NCBI GenBank assembly: GCA_026387515.1
Contig: JAPLLP010000206.1
Coordinates: 1-8,358 of the forward strand
Source: Candidatus Omnitrophota bacterium
GTDB lineage: Bacteria > Omnitrophota > Koll11 > Gygaellales > Profunditerraquicolaceae
Length of the DNA: 8,358 bases
Reading direction: 5' to 3'
A program made the position numbers and the translations under genes. Below the pieces are notes generated by a model. That model did no database searches. It was not told the origin of the DNA and worked only from the letters and a program-made list of their open reading frames with translations. Each line of letters opens with the position of its first letter. Within the stretch, counting starts at the first letter, position 1. Positions 1-6,297 of the stretch are shown piece by piece.

Positions 1-842
1 TGCATGAAACGCCTTTCCGAGATAAAAGCATTATTGATCTTATCCAACATCTCATTAAAAGTCTCAGCTAGCTTCTTGATCTCGTCTTTGGTATCCGGTA
101 TCTGGAGCCTCAGCTGCATGTTCCCGCCGGTAATCTGACGCACGGTTTTCATCATCCTGTTTAACGGCTTAAGAGTGATGCTGACGAGAAATTCACCGGC
201 TGCAATGCTGGCGATCAAAACGGTCAAAGGAAGCAACAAAAATAAAACGTAACGCAGTCGGCGAAGAGAGGCGTAAAATAAGTTTAACGGACTGGCTACC
301 TGAACAAAGTAAGCGACCTTGCCATTACCAATCACTCCCAGGGTCAATACCCTGAACAACATCTCGTTGTGCCGATTAAACCTTATCCGGCGGTCTTCAT
401 AAAAAGCGTTATCTTCATCGAGTTTATTGACGATCCCGCTGGGCAAGTAGAACCCTTGCTCAAAACCCACCGATGAGGCAATTATCCCTCCCTTATGGTC
501 ATAAATACTTACCAGTATATTGACTAACTCCGGTTCGCGGGACTTTTCGCTTACCCAGCGCCGGGCAATCTTAATAAAATTGGCATTGTTTATCTTGGTG
601 AATACCGCCGCAACGCCTTGATCGGCCACCCCGTCTTTGATCGCCTCCAGCTTTTCCGTCTCCCAATAGGTATTGATGGAATTAGCCACGCCCTCTGCCT
701 GAGAAAACAGAAGATCATCCATATTATCCCGCTGGCTCTTTTTAAAATCAAAATAGAGTATAAGGCTAAACAACAGGAAGGTAACCGCGAGGAGCAAGGT
801 ATACCAAAGTATGAATTTGATGCGGATGGATTTACCGAACAT
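1..842 (-). CDS. Sensor histidine kinase, N-terminal part (C-terminus beyond the left edge)
   Basis: This is the membrane sensor partner of the response regulator encoded just upstream. My translation from the ATG at 842 gives 280 codons before the window ends. Residues about 10-31 form a first membrane helix. Residues 32-195 form a predicted extracytoplasmic sensor region without an obvious metal-binding Cys/His cluster. Residues about 198-220 form a second helix. Residues about 221-274 look like a HAMP linker, with LKPLNRM at the start and DEIKKLAETFNEML at the end. The last residues seen, SERRFM, match the stretch that in this family comes immediately before the SHELRTP phospho-acceptor motif, so the catalytic part lies just outside. 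The ATG is 3 nt after the regulator's stop codon and has only a weak purine stretch before it, which suggests translational coupling. The layout resembles CusS/QseC-type kinases. The stimulus cannot be read from the sequence. Confidence 0.9.
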   Translation of the reverse strand, partial: MFGKSIRIKFILWYTLLLAVTFLLFSLILYFDFKKSQRDNMDDLLFSQAEGVANSINTYWETEKLEAIKDGVADQGVAAVFTKINNANFIKIARRWVSEKSREPELVNILVSIYDHKGGIIASSVGFEQGFYLPSGIVNKLDEDNAFYEDRRIRFNRHNEMLFRVLTLGVIGNGKVAYFVQVASPLNLFYASLRRLRYVLFLLLPLTVLIASIAAGEFLVSITLKPLNRMMKTVRQITGGNMQLRLQIPDTKDEIKKLAETFNEMLDKINNAFISERRFM

Positions 843-845
843 ATG

Positions 846-1514
846 CTATTCTTTAAGGACGTAACCTGAGCCGCGCAGGGTATGGATGAGCTTTTTCTTC
901 TGGCCGCGGTCGATCTTTCTACGCAGGTAATTTATGTAGACGTCGATGACATTGGTAAAAGTATCGAAACCGATATCCCAGACATGTTCAGAGATCATGG
1001 CCCGAGTGACCACTATCCCTTTATTCCGAAGCAGGTACTCTAAAAGAGAATATTCTTTTTGCGTAAGAGATATATCTTTTCCTGCGCGGAGGACCTTGCG
1101 GGTAAGCGTATCCAGGACCAGGTCTCCTGCCTTAAGTACCGTGACCGGAAGATTGTCATTTTTTCGCAGCAACGCGCGCACCCTGGCCAGGAATTCCTCA
1201 AAGGCAAAAGGCTTGGTAAGATAATCATTCGCTCCGGAATCCAGGCCCGAAACTTTATCCTTAACCGTATCCTTGGCCGTGAGCATGAGTATAGGCATAA
1301 CCAATTTATCCCTCCTTAAAGAGCGGCATAAACTAAGGCCGTCTTTTTTAGGCAGCATGAGGTCAAGCACCAGCAGGTCATAAGGATTAGTGCCGGCCAA
1401 AAAATATCCTTCCTCGCCATCATAGGCCACATCAACGGCATAACCTTCTTCTTTTAAGCCGCGGCGAATAAAATCCGCTACTTTTTTCTCATCTTCCACC
1501 ACTAAAATACGCAT
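846..1514 (-). CDS. OmpR/PhoB-family response regulator, CusR/CopR-like
   Basis: This is a two-component transcription factor of 222 residues, the full family length. The receiver domain (about 1-115) has the acidic pair E7/D8, the phospho-acceptor D51 in LVLDLMLPKKDG, T79 in LMLTAKD and K101 in the TKPF motif. The C-terminal winged helix (about 127-220) carries TQKEYSLLEYLL, the recognition-helix region FDTFTNVIDVYINYLRRKID and the closing wing LRGSGYVL, which resemble heavy-metal regulators of the CusR/CopR group. The ATG at 1514 follows a GGGAAGAG ribosome-binding site about 10 nt upstream. It starts 15 nt after the deaminase stop and its stop is 3 nt before the kinase ATG, so regulator and kinase form a standard operon. 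The family assignment is secure. A metal signal is only suggested by similarity, since no efflux genes are visible next to it. Confidence 0.95.
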   Translation of the reverse strand: MRILVVEDEKKVADFIRRGLKEEGYAVDVAYDGEEGYFLAGTNPYDLLVLDLMLPKKDGLSLCRSLRRDKLVMPILMLTAKDTVKDKVSGLDSGANDYLTKPFAFEEFLARVRALLRKNDNLPVTVLKAGDLVLDTLTRKVLRAGKDISLTQKEYSLLEYLLRNKGIVVTRAMISEHVWDIGFDTFTNVIDVYINYLRRKIDRGQKKKLIHTLRGSGYVLKE

Positions 1515-1529
1515 AGATTTAACTCTTCC

Positions 1530-1994
1530 CTAATAGATCCTTTTGTCCGGCAGGCTATCCCAATCTTTTAGCAACCTCAAACACTCATCGCGCAAAAAGC
1601 CGCAAATGATCTGCATTTTGCTTTTGCCTATTTTTTTCATTTTCTTACAGGACAAAGCCAGTTCATTAAAACCAAGGGCCTTTACGTCACGGATAGCCGT
1701 ACCGTAAATCAACGCATCGATTCTAGCCCAGTGGATAGCGCTAAAACACATCGGGCAGGGTTCGGTGGTAGAATAAATACGGCAGCCGCTTAAATCAAAA
1801 TCGCCCAATTTCTTCGCAGCTATCCGTATAGCGTTGACCTCGGCGTGAGCAGTAGCGTCGCTGACCAAAACAGTATTACGGGCTATGGCCAAGACCTTGC
1901 CGTTCTTGACTATTACCGCGCCAAACGGACCGCCATCCGCCTTCTTAAGATTCTTCCTCGCCTCTTCAATCGCCAGGCGCATAAATTTCTTCAT
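1530..1994 (-). CDS. Guanine-deaminase-like nucleoside/base deaminase (CDA fold)
   Basis: This is a 154-residue cytosolic zinc-dependent deaminase. H50 in AHAEVNAI, with the proton shuttle E52, and C80/C83 in EPCPMC supply the zinc site of the cytidine deaminase superfamily. The N-terminal GGPFGAVIVKNGK, the helix following the zinc cysteines (FSAIHWARIDALIYG), the total length and the C-terminal ending in a lone tyrosine resemble Bacillus GuaD, which converts guanine to xanthine, more than the tRNA editor TadA. Where I recall GuaD having GFDD, this protein has GFNEL (N110), so the substrate may differ. The ATG at 1994 has no clear Shine-Dalgarno sequence and lies directly behind a GC-rich hairpin at the end of the preceding gene. 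An alternative start is M5. It is followed 15 nt later by the response regulator. The superfamily is certain, the guanine specificity probable. Confidence 0.82.
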   Translation of the reverse strand: MKKFMRLAIEEARKNLKKADGGPFGAVIVKNGKVLAIARNTVLVSDATAHAEVNAIRIAAKKLGDFDLSGCRIYSTTEPCPMCFSAIHWARIDALIYGTAIRDVKALGFNELALSCKKMKKIGKSKMQIICGFLRDECLRLLKDWDSLPDKRIY

Positions 1995-2002
1995 AGTTTA
2001 TG

Positions 2003-2033
2003 AACACCGGCCCATCCGATAGGGCCGGGTGTT
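2003..2033. other. GC-rich imperfect hairpin at the hydrolase stop codon
   Basis: The arm at 2003-2013 (AACACCGGCCC) pairs with 2022-2033 (GGGCCGGGTGTT) apart from a single bulged base, around an 8-nt loop. The right arm overlaps the TAA stop of the hydrolase gene at 2032-2034, and the left arm ends 9 bases before the deaminase ATG. No U-run follows on either strand, so it is not a typical intrinsic terminator. It may slow transcription, stabilise an mRNA end, or mask the deaminase start region. Confidence 0.6.
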
Positions 2034-2995
2034 ATAGCCCTCTCCCCTTCTCCCAGGACTCAAAACATTTCCGGAAAGCCGAATAAGATGCCTTCTTAGA
2101 AAAATCCCAGCGCACCATCCCGAAATAATCGGTCCCGTCTTTCCAGTGCTCCTTGGTATCCCGAAAGAAAGCCCAGAATATCTTTTCCACATTATTAATT
2201 TTCAATAAATCGCTAAAGACCTCCTGTAACCAGGCGGCCTGATCCTCTTCATCCGGATTCTTGCCCATCCACCAATTATTTATCTCCTTACCTTTGGGCA
2301 CCCCGGGACAACCAATCTCGGTAATCCAGATCGGCTTATCCTGATCGCCGTTACGCTGCATCACTTTACGGGCCAGCTTAGGATAAGCCAACACCCGGTT
2401 TATTGACCCGGGATTTAGAGGCGATTCAAAAATATGCAGGCAAGGCGCAGTAAGCTACTAAACCATCCTGCGGCTCCCAATAAGTATGGGAATCCGGTTC
2501 ATTCCAAATCTCCCAGTATTTCACCTTATCCTGGTAACGACCCACCACCTTCCGGGCATAATCGATGAACTTCCGGTCGTTCTTGGCCGGATAGTTCCAC
2601 TTTCCCTGCGGCGAGGCCCAATCTGAGGTATAATCTAATATCCCCAATATGCCAATATCGTTATCGCGCAACAGATCAACTATGAAATCATATTTTTCAA
2701 AATGAAATTCGCCCGGTTGAGGTTCAATATCCTGCCAGAGAAAATCCATGCGCACTATCCCTACGCCGGCCTCCCGCATCAAGCGGACTGCCTTCTCCAG
2801 ATCTTCGTGAGTCGCATATTTGTGGTTATTCCAGGAGTGATTCCAATGTAGGAATTCCAATACCCCAAAAGGATTTTCTGACATCTGGCCCCCTTCGCAG
2901 TAGCGAACCCCGGCCCAATTCCGATCTGGGCCGGGGGCAATTATACTCAATAAACTCACAAACATAATAAACATCCACAATATCTTTTTACTCAT
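2032..2995 (-). pseudogene. Secreted clan GH-A glycoside hydrolase, split by frameshift/deletion
   Basis: Two open frames belong to one gene. The first (2995 to 2426) starts with a signal peptide or membrane anchor (hydrophobic residues about 5-22). It continues into a TIM-barrel hydrolase: VRMDFLWQDIEPQPGEF, then DYTSDWASP, then WEIWNEPDSHTYWEPQDGL, where E166 of NEP is the expected acid/base. It then falls out of frame and ends at a TGA. The second frame (to the TAA at 2032) reads HIFESPLNPGSINRV and WITEIGCPG, where the TEIG glutamate is the expected nucleophile, and ends with FWAFFRD and DYFGMVRWDF. The two glutamates are only about 60 residues apart. Clan GH-A relatives usually have roughly 110, so about 45-55 residues seem missing at 2426-2454. 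The start overlaps the upstream peptidase gene by 8 bp. The exact GH family (GH5/GH39-like) is not certain. The lesion could be real or an assembly error. Confidence 0.82.
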
Positions 2996-3797
2996 GCGTC
3001 GTCTGCTCGGTATTAATATAGTCGGAAAACCCTATCTGTTCGCCTAGTTCCTGCTTGACTACGCGTATGCGGTCAGGAACATAGGGATGGGTCTTAAAAT
3101 AATTCAGCTGACCGAGAGGCTTCCTACGTTCTATATCCTGGAGTTTTTTCAAAAAAATTATCATGGCATGAGGATTATAACCCGCTAATTTGGTGTAACG
3201 TGCTCCTAGCTGATCGGCCAAGAGTTCGTCTTCGCGCGAATATCCCAGCATAAGTTGATTAAATGCCACGTCCGCGGTCCCGGCAACCGCCCCGCCTCCG
3301 GAAGGAACGGCCAGGGTCAAAAGTCGCAGCACCGTATAACCCATCATCCCCTGAAGTTTCTTAATGCTGTGCCTGGCGACAATATGACCAACCTCATGAG
3401 CCAGGACAGCGGCTAATTCGCCATCGTTGCTAATCTTCTCTATCAGCCCGCTATTTACATAGACAAAACCTCCGGGAAGCGATACGGCATTTACATCATC
3501 CTCTTGCAATACCTGAAAATGATAATCAATATCTTTTCTGTCACAGACTGCCACGATCTTTTGGCCTATATCTTTTACGCGCTTCTGCACCAGGGGGTCT
3601 TCGGCAAGCTTGTATTCTTTTAATACCTGGCGATTAATCGCCTTGCCCATCTCTACTTCCTTATCCGTAGAGTAAAAAAATGATTCTTCTTTGTTGGTAG
3701 CAACATTATATTCCGTGGAACAACCTACCAGGGAAAAAATAGCCGGGAAAAAACAAGCCAGGAATAAAAAAACCTTAACGTCCAATTTCTTAAGCAT
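2988..3797 (-). CDS. Possible internal-start product: M48 lipoprotein metallopeptidase alone
   Basis: Starting at codon 183 of the fused frame gives a 269-residue protein. It begins MLKKLDVKVFLFLACFF, a normal charged N-region plus hydrophobic core, and reaches the lipobox LVGC with the lipid-modified cysteine at residue 26. That is how stand-alone lipoprotein M48 peptidases look, about the size of E. coli LoiP and YcaL, which act in outer-membrane protein quality control. AAGGA lies 11 nt before the ATG, a slightly long but usable spacing. The domain content is certain. Initiation at this codon is inferred from the signal peptide position and not shown. Confidence 0.5.
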   Translation of the reverse strand: MLKKLDVKVFLFLACFFPAIFSLVGCSTEYNVATNKEESFFYSTDKEVEMGKAINRQVLKEYKLAEDPLVQKRVKDIGQKIVAVCDRKDIDYHFQVLQEDDVNAVSLPGGFVYVNSGLIEKISNDGELAAVLAHEVGHIVARHSIKKLQGMMGYTVLRLLTLAVPSGGGAVAGTADVAFNQLMLGYSREDELLADQLGARYTKLAGYNPHAMIIFLKKLQDIERRKPLGQLNYFKTHPYVPDRIRVVKQELGEQIGFSDYINTEQTTHE

Positions 3798-4343
3798 AAT
3801 ATAAAGTTTCCTTAAGGGGAGACCCACCACATTGTAAAAACAACCCTCGATACGCTTCAAGAAAAACGCGCCCCTGTCCCTTATGTCAAAAGCGCCCGCC
3901 TTATCCAAAGGAGAAACCCTGGCAAAATAGGCGTTGATCTCCTCATCGCTTAATCTATCCATATAGACCCTGGTCCTTTCGTAATCCACCATGATCTTAC
4001 CCTTGTCTTTATCTATAACCGCGATACCAGTATAGACACACTGAGGCTTACGCGTAAGGCGTTTTAACATGAGCCGGGCAGCGCGCAGATCTTTGGGTTT
4101 TCCGAATATCTTATTATCCTGGACCACGATAGTGTCCGCGGCGATAATAACGCCACTGTTCAATCCGGCTGCCGCGGCTTGAGCCTTTCTCAAAGCATTA
4201 CCTTTGACCAATTGCGCATAAGTAAGCCCTTTTCGCACCCTTAATTCTTTTGCCGCGCCCGGAATAACCTTAAACCGCAAACCAAAGGCCTTAAGCAGCT
4301 CTTTCCTGGCCTTAGACTTAGAGGCTAGATATATTTTTCTCAT
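2988..4343 (-). CDS. In-frame fusion: Maf-like nucleotide pyrophosphatase plus lipoprotein M48 zinc peptidase
   Basis: The open frame is 451 residues. Residues 1-190 are a complete Maf/YhdE-type pyrophosphatase that removes non-canonical nucleotides: LASKSKARKELL near the N-terminus, AADTIV with catalytic D70, GKP 81-83, and the closing KAGAFDIRDRGAFF and NVVGLPL motifs. The usual SPRR signature is SKAR here, so one arginine is replaced by A12. Directly after it, residues 183-208 form a lipoprotein signal peptide with lipobox LVGC (C208). Residues 209-451 are an M48 peptidase of LoiP/YcaL size with HEVGH 316-320, the third zinc ligand E373 in SREDELLAD, and FKTHPYVPDRI. The ATG of M183 (3797) lies in frame at the seam, with AAGGA 11 nt upstream, so the peptidase may also be made separately. 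It begins by ATGA overlap with the flavoprotein gene and ends 8 bp inside the hydrolase gene. A lost stop codon is the alternative explanation. Confidence 0.9.
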   Translation of the reverse strand: MRKIYLASKSKARKELLKAFGLRFKVIPGAAKELRVRKGLTYAQLVKGNALRKAQAAAAGLNSGVIIAADTIVVQDNKIFGKPKDLRAARLMLKRLTRKPQCVYTGIAVIDKDKGKIMVDYERTRVYMDRLSDEEINAYFARVSPLDKAGAFDIRDRGAFFLKRIEGCFYNVVGLPLRKLYIMLKKLDVKVFLFLACFFPAIFSLVGCSTEYNVATNKEESFFYSTDKEVEMGKAINRQVLKEYKLAEDPLVQKRVKDIGQKIVAVCDRKDIDYHFQVLQEDDVNAVSLPGGFVYVNSGLIEKISNDGELAAVLAHEVGHIVARHSIKKLQGMMGYTVLRLLTLAVPSGGGAVAGTADVAFNQLMLGYSREDELLADQLGARYTKLAGYNPHAMIIFLKKLQDIERRKPLGQLNYFKTHPYVPDRIRVVKQELGEQIGFSDYINTEQTTHE

Positions 4344-5581
4344 TGCGCTGCGCTCTCCCCGGCAAGATAGCCCGTAGAAAATGCCGCTTGCAGGTTAAAA
4401 CCTCCGGTATCGGCATCTACGTCGATCATCTCGCCGCAAAAATACAATCCCTTGATCAAGCGTGACTCCATAGTGCGCGGATCAATATTTTTGAGAGAAA
4501 CCCCGCCCCGGGTGATCATTGCTTCTTGCGTGGGGCGAAAACCGCTAATATCCATAGGAAAACCTTTTAACCAATCAACCATCTTCTTGCGTTCTTCATG
4601 GGTCAGGTAAGCTGCCTTTTTTCCTGGAGGTATCCCAAGACAACTAATACAGACATCAATAAGCCTAGCGGGTAACAATTCTTTAAGCGCGTTTTTTAAA
4701 TCACGGCGAGAATTAGCCAGAAACTCTCTCTGCAGTCGAGCATTAAGCTGCTCCGGACTTAATCCCGGCTTAAGGTCTATCTCAAGTGATACGTTTCTCT
4801 TATCCTTTATCCAATCTACTATCCGGCCGCTTAAAGTCAATGCCAGGGGCCCGGAAACTCCCGAACGCGTAAACAATAACTCCCCTATCTCGGAAGTAAT
4901 TTTGTTCTTGCCGCTACTGAATATAAGCCGGATGTTTTTCAGAGTCAGGCCTTCAAGCTTACGCGGATATTGCTGGCGAACCTCTAAAGGCACCAGCCCC
5001 GGTCGCAGTTCGGTTATGTGGTGGCCAAGTTTCCTGGCCCAATTGATCCCGTCTCCGGTTGACCCGGTAAAACTATAGGTTACGCCTCCGGTAGCAATAA
5101 TAAGCCGATCACAAAGCAGGATTTCCCCCTTATCTAACAAGACGCCGGTTACCCGGCCATCTTTTACGATAATATCCTTAGCGGCGCGACCCAAGATAAT
5201 TTTCACCTTGGCACTTTCCAACTCTTTTTTTAATATCTCAAGGATACTTTTTGAATCATCGGTCACGGGGAAAGCGCGCAACTGCCGTTCCACTTTTATC
5301 TTCAGCCCCCTATCCTCAAAAAATCGAATGAGCTCCGGGTGAAAGAACTTTTTGAAAGCATCCCTTAAGAATTGGCCTTGGCGGGAGAATCTTGACAGAA
5401 AAGATTCTAAATCTGCGGTATTGGTAAGATTACAACGGCCCTTGCCGCTTAAGATGATCTTGGCTCCGGGCGAGGCATTCTTTTCGATAAGGACCACTTC
5501 CTGCCCCAGCTCTTTTGCCCTGATAGCCGCTATCATCCCGGCAGGGCCGGCCCCTATAACGATAATCTTTCTATTCTTCAC
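4340..5581 (-). CDS. HI0933/YhiN (BaiN-like) family FAD-dependent flavoprotein
   Basis: This is a 413-residue cytosolic flavoprotein of usual family length. The N-terminus has the FAD-binding Rossmann motif GAGPAG (10-15) with E33 at the end of strand 2. It is followed by the family signature SGKGRCNLTN (45-54), and near the C-terminus by the second FAD segment CGEMIDVDADTGGFNLQ (382-398). Family members have been annotated as NAD(P)/FAD oxidoreductases, and BaiN acts on bile acids. From memory, E. coli YhiN was recently reported as a 23S rRNA dihydrouridine synthase (RdsA), a plausible role here. The start is a GTG, the first start codon after an in-frame TAA four codons upstream, and no Shine-Dalgarno is visible. 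A TATAAT lies 8 nt before it. The gene ends in an ATGA overlap with the Maf fusion. The family is certain, the reaction in this organism unknown. Confidence 0.92.
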   Translation of the reverse strand: MKNRKIIVIGAGPAGMIAAIRAKELGQEVVLIEKNASPGAKIILSGKGRCNLTNTADLESFLSRFSRQGQFLRDAFKKFFHPELIRFFEDRGLKIKVERQLRAFPVTDDSKSILEILKKELESAKVKIILGRAAKDIIVKDGRVTGVLLDKGEILLCDRLIIATGGVTYSFTGSTGDGINWARKLGHHITELRPGLVPLEVRQQYPRKLEGLTLKNIRLIFSSGKNKITSEIGELLFTRSGVSGPLALTLSGRIVDWIKDKRNVSLEIDLKPGLSPEQLNARLQREFLANSRRDLKNALKELLPARLIDVCISCLGIPPGKKAAYLTHEERKKMVDWLKGFPMDISGFRPTQEAMITRGGVSLKNIDPRTMESRLIKGLYFCGEMIDVDADTGGFNLQAAFSTGYLAGESAAQ

Positions 5582-5589
5582 AAAAATAC

Positions 5590-5595
5590 ATTATA
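5590..5595 (-). promoter_or_regulatory. Consensus -10 box (TATAAT) directly before the flavoprotein GTG
   Basis: A perfect TATAAT on the minus strand ends 9 bases before the first base of the GTG at 5581 (8 intervening nt). A transcript from it would begin at or next to the start codon. No -35-like hexamer is found 16-18 bp upstream (the sequences there are TATAGT, ATATAG and GATATA), and there is no extended -10 TG. If used, it would probably depend on an activator. AT-rich DNA makes chance TATAAT matches common, so this is moderate evidence. Confidence 0.5.
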
Positions 5596-5620
5596 TGACT
5601 TCAATAACTATACTATATCT

Positions 5621-5670
5621 TCTGATATTATCTGATACTATTTGATATATATTGAGATTATTTGATAATA
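5621..5670. repeat. Five tandem 10-bp direct repeats, consensus about TCTGATATTA
   Basis: Five consecutive decamers begin at 5621, 5631, 5641, 5651 and 5661. Against TCTGATATTA they match 10, 9, 7, 7 and 8 of 10 positions, and the TGA core plus the A at position 7 are invariant. The period is close to one helical turn, so the TGA cores all face the same side of the DNA. The array lies between pyrE and the flavoprotein gene. Relative to a start near 5582 it would cover about -40 to -88, the usual place for activator sites. It could also be degenerate low-complexity AT sequence. Confidence 0.7.
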
Positions 5671-5678
5671 TACGGACT

Positions 5679-6242
5679 TCAAGTAGCCAATAACTCTTTT
5701 ATCTGAAAGATAGCTTCAAGTTTGATCCCGGATGCCGCCAGATTTGCCGATGCGCCTTCCTGCCTATCCACGATAACCAGTGCCCTGGACGGCTTTATCC
5801 CTATCTTCTCCAAGGCCTCTTGGGCCTCTAAAATAGCCTTACCGGTAGTAGCCACATCATCCACTAAAAGCACCTTGACATCCGGTTCAAGCTTGGGCCC
5901 CTCTATCTGACGCTGGGTGCCATGCTCTTTTGCTGCCTTACGTACAATAAAGGTCTTTAAAGGAATGTTGTTCAGGTGGGCCAAAGCGGCAACCGCGCCT
6001 ACTATCGGATCTGCTCCCAAGGTCGGTCCGCCAACGGCATTGATATCATTATCCTTGATGTAATCGAGGATAATGCCGGCCACCAGGTATGCGCCTTCCG
6101 GGGTCAGGGTAATCACCCGGCCGTCAAGATAATAATCGCTTATCTTTCCCGAAGACAGGGTAAACTTGCCCCGCTTTAAGGCCTCTCTCTTTAAGAGCGC
6201 GGCTAACTTTAACTTCATATCTTTGATTTTGTCCTCTGGCAT
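5679..6242 (-). CDS. pyrE: Orotate phosphoribosyltransferase
   Basis: This enzyme joins orotate to PRPP to make orotidine 5'-phosphate in de novo pyrimidine synthesis in the cytosol. The 187 residues include the N-terminal substrate region FTLSSGKISDYYLDGR (27-42), the flexible loop RKAAKEHGTQRQIEG (101-115) with its catalytic K/H residues, and the PRPP-binding motif VLLVDDVATTGKA (124-136) followed by IVDRQEGA. All key motifs are intact. A strong promoter lies so near the ATG at 6242 that the mRNA may have no leader. If a leader is required, M9 (ATG at 6218), with GAGG 14 nt upstream, would be the start, and both N-termini are compatible with the family. No other pyrimidine gene is adjacent. 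It is separated from the downstream flavoprotein gene by the repeat-bearing gap, so the two may be transcribed separately. Confidence 0.95.
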   Translation of the reverse strand: MPEDKIKDMKLKLAALLKREALKRGKFTLSSGKISDYYLDGRVITLTPEGAYLVAGIILDYIKDNDINAVGGPTLGADPIVGAVAALAHLNNIPLKTFIVRKAAKEHGTQRQIEGPKLEPDVKVLLVDDVATTGKAILEAQEALEKIGIKPSRALVIVDRQEGASANLAASGIKLEAIFQIKELLAT

Positions 6243-6249
6243 AATATTG

Positions 6250-6278
6250 ATTTTACTATTTTAAAAAGGGCCTGTCAA
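6250..6278 (-). promoter_or_regulatory. Sigma70-type promoter for pyrE (TTGACA-17-TAAAAT)
   Basis: On the minus strand a perfect -35 box TTGACA (6273-6278) is followed by a 17-bp spacer and TAAAAT (6250-6255, 5 of 6 to consensus). Only seven bases, CAATATT, separate the -10 box from the pyrE ATG, which puts the expected transcription start at or within a base or two of the ATG. The promoter sits in the 55-bp gap behind the glycosyltransferase stop codon, so it makes pyrE independent of the envelope genes upstream. Confidence 0.85.
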
Positions 6279-6297
6279 TATAATAGGTAATTTCTTT

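Noticed and set aside
618..869. Plus-strand open frames (also 946-1224, 1059-1319, 5352-5645, 5722-5910, 5976-6179, 6358-6567, 6734-6994)
   Set aside because: All lie antisense to well-supported minus-strand genes, have no recognisable domains or ribosome-binding sites, and are shadows.
1530..1994. tRNA adenosine deaminase TadA
   Set aside because: The zinc motifs are shared, but the GGPFGAVIVK start, the segment after the cysteines and the C-terminal tyrosine fit guanine-deaminase-like proteins better.
2003..2033. Intrinsic terminator after the hydrolase gene
   Set aside because: The stem is strong but no U-run follows it on either strand, and the next gene starts 9 bases later.
2032..2394. 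An independent 120-residue gene starting at GTG 2394
   Set aside because: Its frame continues upstream with good hydrolase sequence (IFESPLNPGSINRV) and it lacks an N-terminal half of the barrel, so it is the 3' part of the broken hydrolase.
5596..5620. TTGAAG (5599-5604) as a -35 box for the TATAAT at 5590-5595
   Set aside because: It is only 3 bp from the -10 box, far too close to function as a -35.
5621..5670. CRISPR-like or mobile-element repeat
   Set aside because: The units are 10 bp with no spacers, no flanking cas or transposase genes and no target-site duplication.
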